Shown piece by piece: positions 48,858 to 57,279 of a stretch of DNA of 64,000 nt; the first letter of the stretch is position 1, and every line of letters begins with the position of its first letter. The notes under the pieces were generated by a model that was not told the origin of the DNA, did no database searches, and saw only the letters and a program-made list of their open reading frames with translations. Source of the DNA: Candidatus Pedobacter colombiensis (GTDB lineage: Bacteria > Bacteroidota > Bacteroidia > Sphingobacteriales > Sphingobacteriaceae); assembly GCA_029202485.1 (NCBI GenBank), contig CP119313.1, positions 1,612,001-1,676,000 of the forward strand, given 5' to 3'. The position numbers and the translations under genes are program-made.

Positions 48858-50048
48858 TTAATTAAACAATAAATCTGTAATCAATATATCATCAGTTTTT
48901 TGAATGCTCTTTGCCTTGGTGATGTATGCACTATCTTTATACTTGTTTGATGCAAGCATGAGTAATTGGTAAAAGTTGTTTTTGTTATAAGGACTTATTT
49001 GTTCATAGTTCCATGGTTTTTCCTTTAATGCATAAGGTGCAAGCCAGTTAAATGCCTGGTGTAAACCTCTTCCATCTGCCGTGGTATAATTCCAGATATC
49101 CACATCGGTTTTAGCTGCCAACATGGCTACAGTAGCCCAGGCCTCTAAATTAAAAGTGCTATATCCAAGTGCATTGGTTCGGGCTAATTCCAGTTTTTGC
49201 TCTCCATTGGGTGCTATTTGAGCGGCAATCCTGGCCTTACTTTCTGTTGAGATTTTTTTAGCAAGTTGATTTTTTCCAACAAATAAGGCATAAGCGATAA
49301 CCTGACCATCATAATGGGTCCCATGGTTGTTTTTCGCATTTAGCTCATCAATGCCATTTTTACTGGTGAGCATCCAGTTAAGATAAGCTGTATACCATTC
49401 TTTAACATTGATTAGGTTTTTGTCCGTAAAGGAAGGCGAGCCTTCTAAAAGGCCCATCCAATCAGCCAGATTTATCAGACATCTGGATTCAATGATGCCT
49501 ATTCCTCGTCCATCATTAATACCTCTTATGGCTTGTGCATAATTAAGATTTGGGTTCATCCTGGTAGCAGGATCAATAAACCATACATTGATTAATTTGG
49601 AAGCTTTGGCTGCATACTTTTCATCTTTTGTAAAATAGTAAGCCAATGATAAAAATTTGCACTTATCAGCCATTTCAGTTAAGTAAGTATGATCGGTCAT
49701 CTTCTTAATTTCAGGGTTACGCTGTCCATCTTTACGGATGTAGGGCAAGCTATCTGGTTTTGATGGGTCCGGCCAGAAGTAAGGTGCCATACTCATGTAG
49801 TCATGCTTTGAGCCACTCGGAGGTACAAAAGCTTTGTCCATTACAGACTTTGGTTTATCTTCTAACAGTTTGTCAGCATTTTTTATGATAATATTTACGG
49901 CTTTTACAACATCCGTGTTCCCTTGTTTAAACCTGGCTTTTTGAGCAACCATGTGTGCCGGATCTAATAATACTAACTTCTGGGCCGGACTGGATATACT
50001 TTGCATACATAATGCGAAAAGTAAGCCACTTATCAATTTATATTTCAT
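48858..50048 (-). CDS. Secreted alginate-lyase-family polysaccharide lyase (PL5/PL38-like)
   Basis: 396 residues with a signal peptide (MKYKLISGLLFALCMQSISS, then PAQ). Alginate_lyase-type motifs: SDYMSMAPYFWPDPS-like HDYMSMAPYFWPDPSKPDSL, PYIRKDGQRNPEIKKMTDHT, and NNHGTHYDGQVIAYALFVGK, where Asn/His are the catalytic pair of this (alpha/alpha) toroid fold. It probably cleaves uronate polymers (alginate or glucuronan); which one cannot be told. A single gene, not in a PUL. Confidence 0.85.
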   Translation of the reverse strand: MKYKLISGLLFALCMQSISSPAQKLVLLDPAHMVAQKARFKQGNTDVVKAVNIIIKNADKLLEDKPKSVMDKAFVPPSGSKHDYMSMAPYFWPDPSKPDSLPYIRKDGQRNPEIKKMTDHTYLTEMADKCKFLSLAYYFTKDEKYAAKASKLINVWFIDPATRMNPNLNYAQAIRGINDGRGIGIIESRCLINLADWMGLLEGSPSFTDKNLINVKEWYTAYLNWMLTSKNGIDELNAKNNHGTHYDGQVIAYALFVGKNQLAKKISTESKARIAAQIAPNGEQKLELARTNALGYSTFNLEAWATVAMLAAKTDVDIWNYTTADGRGLHQAFNWLAPYALKEKPWNYEQISPYNKNNFYQLLMLASNKYKDSAYITKAKSIQKTDDILITDLLFN

Positions 50049-50151
50049 CTATTTATTTAATTGATAAGCAAATTACCAAATGTTGCTTATTGAAAAGTAT
50101 CGTTATTTAGCATTTTATGAAGTTAAGTTAACCTGATCTTTTACACTATGA

Positions 50152-50198
50152 GTCTTGGTCGCTGGTTCGAGCCCAGTTGGGGCCACTGGTAAAAAGCC
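50152..50198 (+). repeat. tRNA-3'-end-like repeat, copy A
   Basis: GCTGG-TTCGAGC-CCAGT (50161-50177) folds as a tRNA T-arm, followed by TGGGGCC as acceptor 3' strand and A (50185), then CTGGTAAAAAGCC. There is no D-arm or anticodon arm, so it is not a gene. Related to copies B (51524-51590) and C (54480-54531). Confidence 0.6.
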
Positions 50199-50248
50199 GT
50201 TTTTCGATAAGAAGATTGGCTTATCTAGTGTTGAATAGCTATTTCAAT

Positions 50249-50737
50249 CTATATTATAATGTCGCTATCTAGCTCTGATGCCTTGTCAAAATTGAATTTA
50301 GCTAACTCCATATTTTCAGCTTTTAAATAATAGTCTCCAAGATTTTTATAAGCATGTGCATTTTCCGGATTGAGAGCTATACTTTTTTCTATGAGTACTT
50401 TACCCTCTTCAAGTTGATTTGTAAGAAGTTTAAGTTGCCCAAGATTATTATAAGGTTCTGCAAAGAGTGGAGAAAGTTTAATTGCTTTTTCCAAATATTG
50501 TTTTGCCTCTCCGTAATTCTCTAATAAAATTAAGGCATAACCCAAGTTGTTTAATACGATAGGGTGATTAGGATTCATCTTTAATGCCCTATAAAAATTA
50601 GCTTCAGCTTCTTTATGTTGTGCCGATAGTATTTGAAAATAGCCCATATTTGTGTAATCATCGATCATGAATTCAGTAAAGCTTTTAAGCTTTATTAGAT
50701 GTGTTTTTGCTTCTTCAAATTGTTTGGTTAATATCAA
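50249..50737 (-). CDS. TPR-repeat protein, probably the displaced C-terminal half of the M50 gene
   Basis: 162 residues from a TTG at 50737, nearly all tetratricopeptide repeats (TNMGYFQILSAQHKEAEANF; LNNLGYALILLENYGEAKQY; AEPYNNLGQLKLLTNQLEEG; AHAYKNLGDYYLKAENMELA). The frame is in fact open back to 50905 without any ATG, and the extra part (IIKLKPIITRFPHEEIPLRQ) also looks coding. It overlaps the end of the M50 gene in another frame, so it is best read as one M50-TPR protein broken by a frameshift. Confidence 0.65.
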   Translation of the reverse strand: MILTKQFEEAKTHLIKLKSFTEFMIDDYTNMGYFQILSAQHKEAEANFYRALKMNPNHPIVLNNLGYALILLENYGEAKQYLEKAIKLSPLFAEPYNNLGQLKLLTNQLEEGKVLIEKSIALNPENAHAYKNLGDYYLKAENMELAKFNFDKASELDSDIII

Positions 50738-50829
50738 AGCTGTAATAAGTTGACGAAGAGGTATCTCCTCATGAGGGAATCTGGTAATTATAGGCTTTAG
50801 TTTAATTATACTTTCATCGTTTTCTCCCT

Positions 50830-51378
50830 TTAAAGATGCTGTCGGGCAACGACATAGTTCGAAAAATTTTGCCTTATTCTGTATATAAATAAAATTTGTT
50901 TGCCATCATTATACAAATTGTGTTCTTTAATTATACGCGGTACAAGATCTGTCCATAATCCTATGAAAGCGCAAATAATTAAACAAAAGAAATAGAATTT
51001 AATTGCTCCATGTAGTTCCGAGTTGAATATAAAAAAACCTAAAAGGGAAGAGAGAATAACTGTAAACAATGGGCCGGCTAATAGAATAATTATCCCTTTG
51101 ATGTAATTATTGGTCATTTTGTCAGAAGAACACATACCTCCACCTTTGATTGAAAAAGTAGGACTTATATGAAAGTGGAGTCTTCCAATTTTAAAGTTGA
51201 ATTTGCTCATTTCATCACCATAAGAACCAATATGGATATCAATTTTATTTGAACGAGTTAAAATAAGAAAGGCAATTGCATGTCCCAATTCATGAAAGAA
51301 AATTAACAATGGAGCAGTAATATAAATTGCGATGTATATCCCAATGGTAATTATAATTAAAATGAGTATGGAATTCAT
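50830..51378 (-). CDS. M50-type (site-2-protease-like) membrane metallopeptidase
   Basis: 182 residues with membrane segments at about 5-25, 95-115 and 128-145. Zinc motif HELGH (H29, H33) lies in LIFFHELGHAIAFLILTRSN, and the third ligand area is DLVPRIIKEHNLYNDGKQ (NDG at 157-159). Family members cut membrane-bound regulators, but many are unassigned. The C-terminus SNYVVARQHL is out of character and probably the result of a frameshift; a TPR domain follows in another frame. Confidence 0.75.
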   Translation of the reverse strand: MNSILILIIITIGIYIAIYITAPLLIFFHELGHAIAFLILTRSNKIDIHIGSYGDEMSKFNFKIGRLHFHISPTFSIKGGGMCSSDKMTNNYIKGIIILLAGPLFTVILSSLLGFFIFNSELHGAIKFYFFCLIICAFIGLWTDLVPRIIKEHNLYNDGKQILFIYRIRQNFSNYVVARQHL

Positions 51379-51523
51379 TGTTGAGCGTTTAGGGTTAATC
51401 AGAATTATGACATCAACTAATCAGATTCTAATGTAATGATTAAATCTTATCTTGTGATTCAAGAAATTATATTTTATTGCCAGTTGTAATTTTACTATTG
51501 AAAGATATTGATAGACAAAACAC

Positions 51524-51590
51524 TGATTAAATGCAAATCAGACAAGAAATGGTTCGAGAAGCGCCCAGTCAGGTCCACTGGTAAAAATGC
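51524..51590 (+). repeat. tRNA-3'-end-like repeat, copy B
   Basis: Contains GAAATGGTTCGAG, CGCCCAGT and GGTCCACTGGTAAAAATGC. It shares about 44 of 53 positions with copy C and the downstream GGTTCGAG...CCCAGT...CCACTGGTAAAAA...GC with copy A. A terminator hairpin follows, as after a tRNA gene. Confidence 0.6.
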
Positions 51591-51619
51591 TTAATCTTTA
51601 ACTGATTAGGCTTTTTTTT
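51589..51619 (+). terminator. Terminator behind repeat copy B
   Basis: GCTTAATC (51589-51596) pairs with GATTAGGC (51604-51611), one G-U pair, then eight T residues. There is no intact plus-strand gene upstream to serve, so it is likely inherited with the tRNA fragment. Confidence 0.75.
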
Positions 51620-51790
51620 GTGTCTTAGAAGCTGTTTTTTTATTGTTTTGAACTCTGGTTATTAATAAATTGATTAATTTTTAGAGGATCACTAAATAAT
51701 TCTTTGAGACGCGGCCTTGACATACCTCAGTTTAAATGCTCGGTGAGCCAGTTTTTGCATCTTTGCTTTTACTGTTTTGTTTTGAAATAT

Positions 51791-51822
51791 TTTGTCATAT
51801 ATTGTGTTAAATATTATTTTTA
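51791..51822 (+). promoter_or_regulatory. Candidate promoter of the secreted hydrolase gene
   Basis: TTTG (51791-51794), 20-base spacer, TATTTTTA (51815-51822), one mismatch from TAnnTTTG; about 40 bp upstream of ATG 51862. Confidence 0.45.
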
Positions 51823-51861
51823 AGGATAATTTCTCCCTTATTTTAATCTCTCTTCTATTAT

Positions 51862-53295
51862 ATGTGTAAATCCCCTTTTTTGTATGTTATTTGTTTATCA
51901 GCATTTCTTGGACTTTTCATTTCTTCCTGTAATTCTTCGGCCCAAAACCTACCTCCAAATACTACTTGGGAAGGAAAATTAATTGGTATGCGTTTTATTC
52001 TAAAGGTATCACAGGATAGTTTATCTAAGCGAACAACCGCTGTGTTCGATAGTCCAGATCAAGGTGCCTTTGGCCTAGGGATTTCAAAATTGACCATCAC
52101 TAACGATAGTCTTTTGGCTTATTCAGCAGTTTTGAAGGGTGATTTTAAGGGAAAATTTAATGCAGACAAATCCGAACTGTCCGGCAAATGGGGCCAAATA
52201 GGAAAAGAATTTGACCTCTCATTCAAGAGAGTTCCAAACCAAGGTCCTCTTAAAAGACCACAAACACCTAAAGCGTCATTTCCTTATTCAGAAGAAAAAG
52301 TGATTTACCTTAATATGGATAAAACTATCCAATATGGTGCTACGCTTACCGTTCCTCCTTCGGTAAAAGGAGCCCCTGTAGTGATTTTAATAACAGGTTC
52401 TGGCCAGGAAGATCGTGACGAAACACTTTTTGGTCATAAGCCATTTTGGGTAATGGCTGATCATCTTAGTAGAAATGGGATTGCAGTTTTACGGGTTGAT
52501 GATCGTGGAATTGGGCAAACTACCGGGAATGTTTCTGATGCAACCTCCGCTGATTTCGCTAAGGATGTCCTCGTAGGTGTAGATTACCTGAAATCCCGTA
52601 AGGATCTTGATCTTGGAAAAATTGGTTTAATTGGGCATAGTGAAGGTGGCGTTATTGCGCCTTTAGCTGCCAATCGATCTAAGGATATTAAATTCATTGT
52701 CAGCTTAGCGGGTGTGGGAGTTAAGGGAGCTGATCTGGTGAAAAGACAATCTAGGGACGCATATGCCCAGATAGGCCTTAATAAAATTGAACAGGAACTT
52801 GCGGATTCTTTTACGAAAATGATGATTCAGCTTGCCAGCTTAAATATAAGTGAAGGAGAACGGAAAAATATGTTTAAAAAGTCGATGGCAGAATGGCTTA
52901 AACAGCAACCTGATTCATTCTTAGTCAAGCTGGGTTTTAAAGGGCCGAATGGAGATGATAATATCAGGAAAAGTGCTGGGATGTTCTTTTCTCCCTGGAT
53001 GCGTTACTTTGTGAAATATGATCCTGCGCCCGTCTTGTCTAAAATACAAATTCCATTTTTGGCATTAAATGGAGGGAAGGATGTTCAGGTAAGTGCAAAA
53101 GAAAACTTGGCAGCTTTTGATCAGCTCTTAAAGCAAGGAGGCAACAAAGACGTTAAAGTTGTATTGCTACCAAATCTAAATCATTTTTTTCAGAATGCAG
53201 AAACTGGAAAAGGAAGCGAGTATGCTATTATTGAAGAAACTATTTCTCCAGAGGTATTAGATATAATGACCAATTGGATCCTGAAAATCAAGTAG
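51862..53295 (+). CDS. Lipoprotein alpha/beta hydrolase
   Basis: 477 residues. A lipoprotein signal (FLGLFISSCNSSAQ, Cys about 23), a roughly 110-residue beta N-terminal domain (TWEGKLIGMRFILKVSQDSL) and an alpha/beta hydrolase domain from about 145: PVVILITGSGQEDRDETLFG (oxyanion), nucleophile in IGLIGHSEGGVIAPLA (Ser about 260), acid in ALNGGKDVQVSAKENLAA and His in LLPNLNHFFQ. It resembles peptidase/esterase family members of the S9/DLH kind; the true substrate is unknown. It opens the module between repeat copies B and C. Confidence 0.85.
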   Translation: MCKSPFLYVICLSAFLGLFISSCNSSAQNLPPNTTWEGKLIGMRFILKVSQDSLSKRTTAVFDSPDQGAFGLGISKLTITNDSLLAYSAVLKGDFKGKFNADKSELSGKWGQIGKEFDLSFKRVPNQGPLKRPQTPKASFPYSEEKVIYLNMDKTIQYGATLTVPPSVKGAPVVILITGSGQEDRDETLFGHKPFWVMADHLSRNGIAVLRVDDRGIGQTTGNVSDATSADFAKDVLVGVDYLKSRKDLDLGKIGLIGHSEGGVIAPLAANRSKDIKFIVSLAGVGVKGADLVKRQSRDAYAQIGLNKIEQELADSFTKMMIQLASLNISEGERKNMFKKSMAEWLKQQPDSFLVKLGFKGPNGDDNIRKSAGMFFSPWMRYFVKYDPAPVLSKIQIPFLALNGGKDVQVSAKENLAAFDQLLKQGGNKDVKVVLLPNLNHFFQNAETGKGSEYAIIEETISPEVLDIMTNWILKIK

Positions 53296-53407
53296 AGGGA
53301 CTATGCTTATCAGGTAAGAAGTGGTTTATAGTTCTTTTATAAGAGAGTTCATAAAACCGAGGAATACCAAATCATTTATGAGTTAAATATGTTAATAGGC
53401 GTAAATT

Positions 53408-54409
53408 ATGATCAAAAAAATTCTATTATCGGGTTTAGTTAGCTTGTTAACTCTATATAATTTAAGTGCGCAAGTAACTACTACAGTTATTAAAGGGATT
53501 ATTATGGATGAAAACGGCAAAACTCTTCCTGGTGTATCAATTTCTGCATTAAACCATGTAAACAGAACTAAATACCCTTCATTGACTGATCATAATGGGG
53601 TTTTCTATTTGCCAAATGTTAAACATGGTACTCCTTATACTATAACTATGTCATATATCGGATACGAAAAATACGTGCTGAAAGATGTAACTTTAGTTCC
53701 AGGCCAGCAACTTAATTTAAAAATTAGAATGGTGCCTGAAACATCTTTTAATATTATAACTACTGCTGGCGAAGATTATCCAATTCTGAAACTAGGTACT
53801 GATACAAATTTTGTATATAGCAATGGAGGAATGACCCTTAGATTGTTATCTGATGATACCTATAACTTAAAGGTTATCGGAGTTGGAACAGTTGGAATTG
53901 GCTCATGTATAAATGAAGGGAATTATAAAATAAAAGGTGACAGTCTATTCCTTCAAACAGTTCAATATTTTCAAAGGCCGGTGACTGTGGTCATAGATAC
54001 TTTTAAGCAAAATAAGGCAGTGACTTTATTAAGTGTAAAAAATAAGAAAGTATTAAAAAGAGAAAGACTTCATTTCAATAAAGACAAGGCTTTTATTGAG
54101 GGGTTACCTATGGGGGTACCCGATACATTTAATATAAAAAAAGCTTATAATGATAGGGCGGCATATCCTTTTCATTGTTTTCTGCACATTAATTATGGAG
54201 ATACAGTAGGACCTAATAAAAACTACACCTACTATTTGCCATTTTCAGAAAGAAAAAAAATAGATATCAAATTTTACCAATCTTCCATTAAAATTAAAGA
54301 AATCTACACTTTTGCTTTTAAAATAGAAAGTGATCGAATTGTATTTAACAATAAAAATGTCTCCTCTGATTCTATAGTGATGATGCTTAAGAACTTTAAT
54401 GGACATTAG
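53408..54409 (+). CDS. Secreted CarboxypepD_reg-like domain protein
   Basis: 333 residues with a signal peptide (MIKKILLSGLVSLLTLYNLS, then AQ), a carboxypeptidase-regulatory-like beta domain (about 25-110: VIKGIIMDENGKTLPGVSIS; MSYIGYEKYVLKDVTLVPGQ) and about 220 residues of beta-type sequence with no known motif. There is no plug or barrel, so it is not a TonB receptor. Module partner of the hydrolase, 112 bp downstream. Confidence 0.75.
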   Translation: MIKKILLSGLVSLLTLYNLSAQVTTTVIKGIIMDENGKTLPGVSISALNHVNRTKYPSLTDHNGVFYLPNVKHGTPYTITMSYIGYEKYVLKDVTLVPGQQLNLKIRMVPETSFNIITTAGEDYPILKLGTDTNFVYSNGGMTLRLLSDDTYNLKVIGVGTVGIGSCINEGNYKIKGDSLFLQTVQYFQRPVTVVIDTFKQNKAVTLLSVKNKKVLKRERLHFNKDKAFIEGLPMGVPDTFNIKKAYNDRAAYPFHCFLHINYGDTVGPNKNYTYYLPFSERKKIDIKFYQSSIKIKEIYTFAFKIESDRIVFNNKNVSSDSIVMMLKNFNGH

Positions 54410-54479
54410 AAAGTCTCCAATAGATCATTTGTCCTTTTTAGGTATATGAGGAATTTGTAGTTTTGGTAGCCAAATCATT

Positions 54480-54531
54480 GATTAAACATAAATCAGATAG
54501 GAAATGGTTCGGGAAACGCCCAGTTGGGTTT
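54480..54531 (+). repeat. tRNA-3'-end-like repeat, copy C
   Basis: GATTAAA...AAATCAGA...GAAATGGTTCGGGAAACGCCCAGTTGGG, aligned over its length with copy B as a direct repeat. It touches the stop of the AlbA-type gene (54530). Copies B and C bound a 2.9-kb module holding two genes. Confidence 0.6.
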
Positions 54532-56020
54532 AAGCTTTAAATTTGCTAAATAGTTCAGATCCTTTATCAGTGAGTATGTATTTCCCACTTTTATTTGATC
54601 CAGTGAATTTAACGATGTCTGCTTTCTTTAATAGTCTTATATCTCGTTGTGCTGTGGTTCTTGTTAGTTCGAACATCGTTATTAACATGCTTAGAGTTAC
54701 TCTTCCTTGTTGATATATGTATTTAACTTCTCTAGTAAGTCTTTCTTTTACTTGTGTATTTATAGCTTCATTTATAGCTTCATTTATAGCTTCATTTATA
54801 GCTTCATCATTAGGTTCTGGCATAACTTCAGTTGGAGCTGTTGTAATTCCTCCTACTGGGATGACAGTTCGGAATAGTTTATCTTCTATGAATTGTGGCT
54901 CTCTTCCTGGGCTATAATCTTTGAGATAGCGGTAAACGTTGATGACTCCTGAGCCGAGTTCATCTACTCTGCCAAGTTGGATGAAGAACTTGGCGATGAG
55001 TGGATTTTTAGGGAATGGAGCGAAATTATCGGGGAGTAACAGGCCGTTGCCATGCGGGTTATTGGCGTTACTTACCTCTACTCGGTCTTTATAAATGATA
55101 AAGGTGGATGGGCTTGCATCCAGGTATTCACGGTGTATGATGAGGTTGGCGATGATTTCTCTGAAAATGTGGGATCTTAGGCTGATACGCTGGTCACCTT
55201 GTAAAAAGAATTTATCAGGTAGATGCTTTTCTGTGAATGAGCTTAGCTGGTCGTAGGCTTCGATGAGGTTGGTTTGGATATAGAGCCGGTCGTCATAGCG
55301 GTATAGATCTTGACGGCGAACAAGGGCATCGATTTTGTAATAGGATAAGGTGTTGAGTATAGCTTGATCGGTTCCAAAGAGTAGGATGGCGGCTAGGTTA
55401 TACCCTTGTTGATTGGTGGTGTTGTCTTTTCCGTATAGTCCTGCTATTTTTAGCAATTGTTCGTTGTCTAGGTTTACCCAGGGGTGGTTGGCATTGTTGG
55501 CTCTGATCAGATTGCGGGCGATGTCAAACAGTTCGGGTTTGAAGTCTTCCATGGTAATCCCGGGATAAACGATGGATTCTGAGTAATAGTTGCGTTTGCG
55601 ATTATAAAGTGCAGCGATCTTTGGAAGTTGGGTTACTTTGAAATCCCCTTCATGACTTCTGTCATAGACGATTCCAACTGATTTATGGACTTCGGAGCTT
55701 TCCGGAACGGTGATGTGTAGGACTATTTTGCCATCTATTTCCTGGATTTGTGGATGAAGGATAAATGGCGGGTCTAGTTTACTTGGGTTGTTGGATAGGT
55801 TGACCAGGTCTTTAGTCAGCTGGTCGATATGTGCCTCGTTGATCCCCAGTATGGTACCGTTGTCATCTACTCCTAGAAAAATGTCTCCACCTTCTCTGTT
55901 GAGCATACCGCAGATACTTTCAAAAAGGTTCTTGGGTAATTGATCTGTTGAGGCAGTTTTGAATTCGAGTTGTATGCCTTCTTTACCGTTCAATAACTTT
56001 TTTAAGCGTTTCTGATCCAT
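54530..56020 (-). CDS. AlbA_2/RecG-like ATP-binding protein with winged-helix C-terminus
   Basis: 496 residues. N-terminal AlbA_2 (formerly AAA_4) DNA-binding domain (EGIQLEFKTASTDQLPKNLF; EGGDIFLGVDDNGTILGINE), a middle HATPase-like region (FREIIANLIIHREYLDASPS, then RVEVSNANNPHG) and a C-terminal winged helix (TLSMLITMFELTRTTAQRDI). The linker has four copies of NEAI encoded by a 12-bp tandem repeat. Members are probable transcription regulators, some phage- or island-associated. Confidence 0.85.
   Translation of the reverse strand: MDQKRLKKLLNGKEGIQLEFKTASTDQLPKNLFESICGMLNREGGDIFLGVDDNGTILGINEAHIDQLTKDLVNLSNNPSKLDPPFILHPQIQEIDGKIVLHITVPESSEVHKSVGIVYDRSHEGDFKVTQLPKIAALYNRKRNYYSESIVYPGITMEDFKPELFDIARNLIRANNANHPWVNLDNEQLLKIAGLYGKDNTTNQQGYNLAAILLFGTDQAILNTLSYYKIDALVRRQDLYRYDDRLYIQTNLIEAYDQLSSFTEKHLPDKFFLQGDQRISLRSHIFREIIANLIIHREYLDASPSTFIIYKDRVEVSNANNPHGNGLLLPDNFAPFPKNPLIAKFFIQLGRVDELGSGVINVYRYLKDYSPGREPQFIEDKLFRTVIPVGGITTAPTEVMPEPNDEAINEAINEAINEAINTQVKERLTREVKYIYQQGRVTLSMLITMFELTRTTAQRDIRLLKKADIVKFTGSNKSGKYILTDKGSELFSKFKA
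54759..54806 (-). repeat. Four-copy 12-bp tandem repeat inside the AlbA-type gene
   Basis: TTTATAGCTTCA repeated four times without error (plus-strand reading), encoding NEAI repeats in a linker. Copy number changes would be in-frame. Confidence 0.9.
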
Positions 56021-56337
56021 AATACGAATTTAACGATAAGGTTTGTGATTGACCAAATTGGCGATATAATGCATCAGTATATTCTTTACTAAAACTGCAA
56101 CGAAAACGTAACGGTATTCTAATTTGGGTTGGTTTTGTTACAAGTCTAAATAGTTGTATAGTAACATGGAGCTATACCTCATATTGATCGTATCATATAT
56201 TGCAACAGATGAAATTTATTTATATACTTGTAATAGGCAACTCATGTCATCTATAGCGCACTCTTAAACCCAAATATGGAACCGCATCAACCGCTCACGC
56301 TATTTCAAGCCAACCGCTCAGTCTTAAAAAATAAATT
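56021..56337. other. 317-bp divergent intergenic region
   Basis: AT-rich; contains a 21-codon upstream frame (56276-56341) and a 10-bp direct repeat CAACCGCTCA at 56288-56297 and 56311-56320. No clear TTTG/TAnnTTTG promoter. Confidence 0.4.
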
Positions 56338-56341
56338 ATGA
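56276..56341 (+). CDS. Possible 21-residue leader peptide
   Basis: ATG 56276 opens MEPHQPLTLFQANRSVLKNK then L, and its TGA (56339-56341) overlaps the ATG of the next gene (ATGA). The arrangement allows translational coupling. It may be chance. Confidence 0.3.
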   Translation: MEPHQPLTLFQANRSVLKNKL

Positions 56342-57099
56342 GATCTAAACAAATATTACTCGCATTTCTTTTGCTACCTGTGACCCTATTTGGGCAATCT
56401 ATTAAGTTTCCATTGGTATCTAGTTCTGAAGATCCGACAACTATGATAACCGAAGTAGAAACCAATAGTCAATATACGATAGTCTCTTTTAAGCATATAT
56501 GCACCGTAAAAGGCAGCTGGGTTCAATTGAATAAAAGTATGTATTTACAGGATGCCAATGGCGAGGAAAGATATAATTACAGACGATCGGAAGGGATTCC
56601 ATTAAGACCAGACCGGTTCGTTGCTACAAAAGACAATCAGGAAGTAAATTTCAAAGTATACTTTGAAAAATTAAAACCAGGTACTCAAGAAATCAATGTA
56701 ATTGAAAGGGCACGATCACAGGCCGAATTAAATAATGGAGTTAACTTTTTGAATTATTTTAGGGTAAACTTAAATCAGTCTCAGCTAGAATTGGGAGATA
56801 GGGCTGTATCTAAAGTTGAGGTAGTTGTAGCTCCACCTCCTCCGCTCAGAAGCGACTTTGTAACTTCAGTTGCTAATGGCGAAACCGCAAACCTCGGCCC
56901 TGTGCTAAAAGATATGTATATGGGTATGTTTACCGCACAGCTGAACGTGTATAGCAATCCTGCGGTCATAGACCAGCTTGCTAAGAATATGAAAAGCTAT
57001 TATGATGCATTGATTAAGGTAGGGTTTTCTTCTGATGCTGCATTGAAGATTATTACTTCTAAACAATTGATTTCAGCAGGTGGAAACTCAAATAATTAG
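56338..57099 (+). CDS. Secreted protein of unknown function
   Basis: 253 residues with a signal peptide (MRSKQILLAFLLLPVTLFGQ). A beta-rich first half (EVETNSQYTIVSFKHICTVK) with typical Bacteroidota-only character, a Pro-rich hinge (VVVAPPPPLRSDF) and a helical tail (LAKNMKSYYDALIKVGFSSD). A 37-bp piece (56688-56724) is repeated exactly at 60004-60040. Confidence 0.6.
   Translation: MRSKQILLAFLLLPVTLFGQSIKFPLVSSSEDPTTMITEVETNSQYTIVSFKHICTVKGSWVQLNKSMYLQDANGEERYNYRRSEGIPLRPDRFVATKDNQEVNFKVYFEKLKPGTQEINVIERARSQAELNNGVNFLNYFRVNLNQSQLELGDRAVSKVEVVVAPPPPLRSDFVTSVANGETANLGPVLKDMYMGMFTAQLNVYSNPAVIDQLAKNMKSYYDALIKVGFSSDAALKIITSKQLISAGGNSNN
56688..56724 (+). repeat. 37-bp direct repeat, first copy (in coding sequence)
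   Basis: Exact match to 60004-60040. It encodes the INVIERARSQA segment. Confidence 0.9.
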
Positions 57100-57279
57100 A
57101 GAATAACTGACCATAATACATGGAAACATTTTTGGGATCTATCCGCGATTTCGAAGAATATCTAATAAAAGGGATTGTCTTGTATTTTACCACTTACTTT
57201 ACTATTCACAAAGTTGGGTGCTAACTTATACTTCTTATTAGTTCTAGCAATTTTAATGAATAAAGACTGGATGTGTGAG

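Larger units (their letters stand above)
51379..51861. other. 483-bp region without genes
   Basis: Holds repeat copy B, its terminator, and a promoter for the hydrolase gene; otherwise no coding frame. Confidence 0.5.

Noticed and set aside
54759..54806. CRISPR-like array
   Set aside because: Units are contiguous 12-mers without spacers and are in-frame coding repeats.
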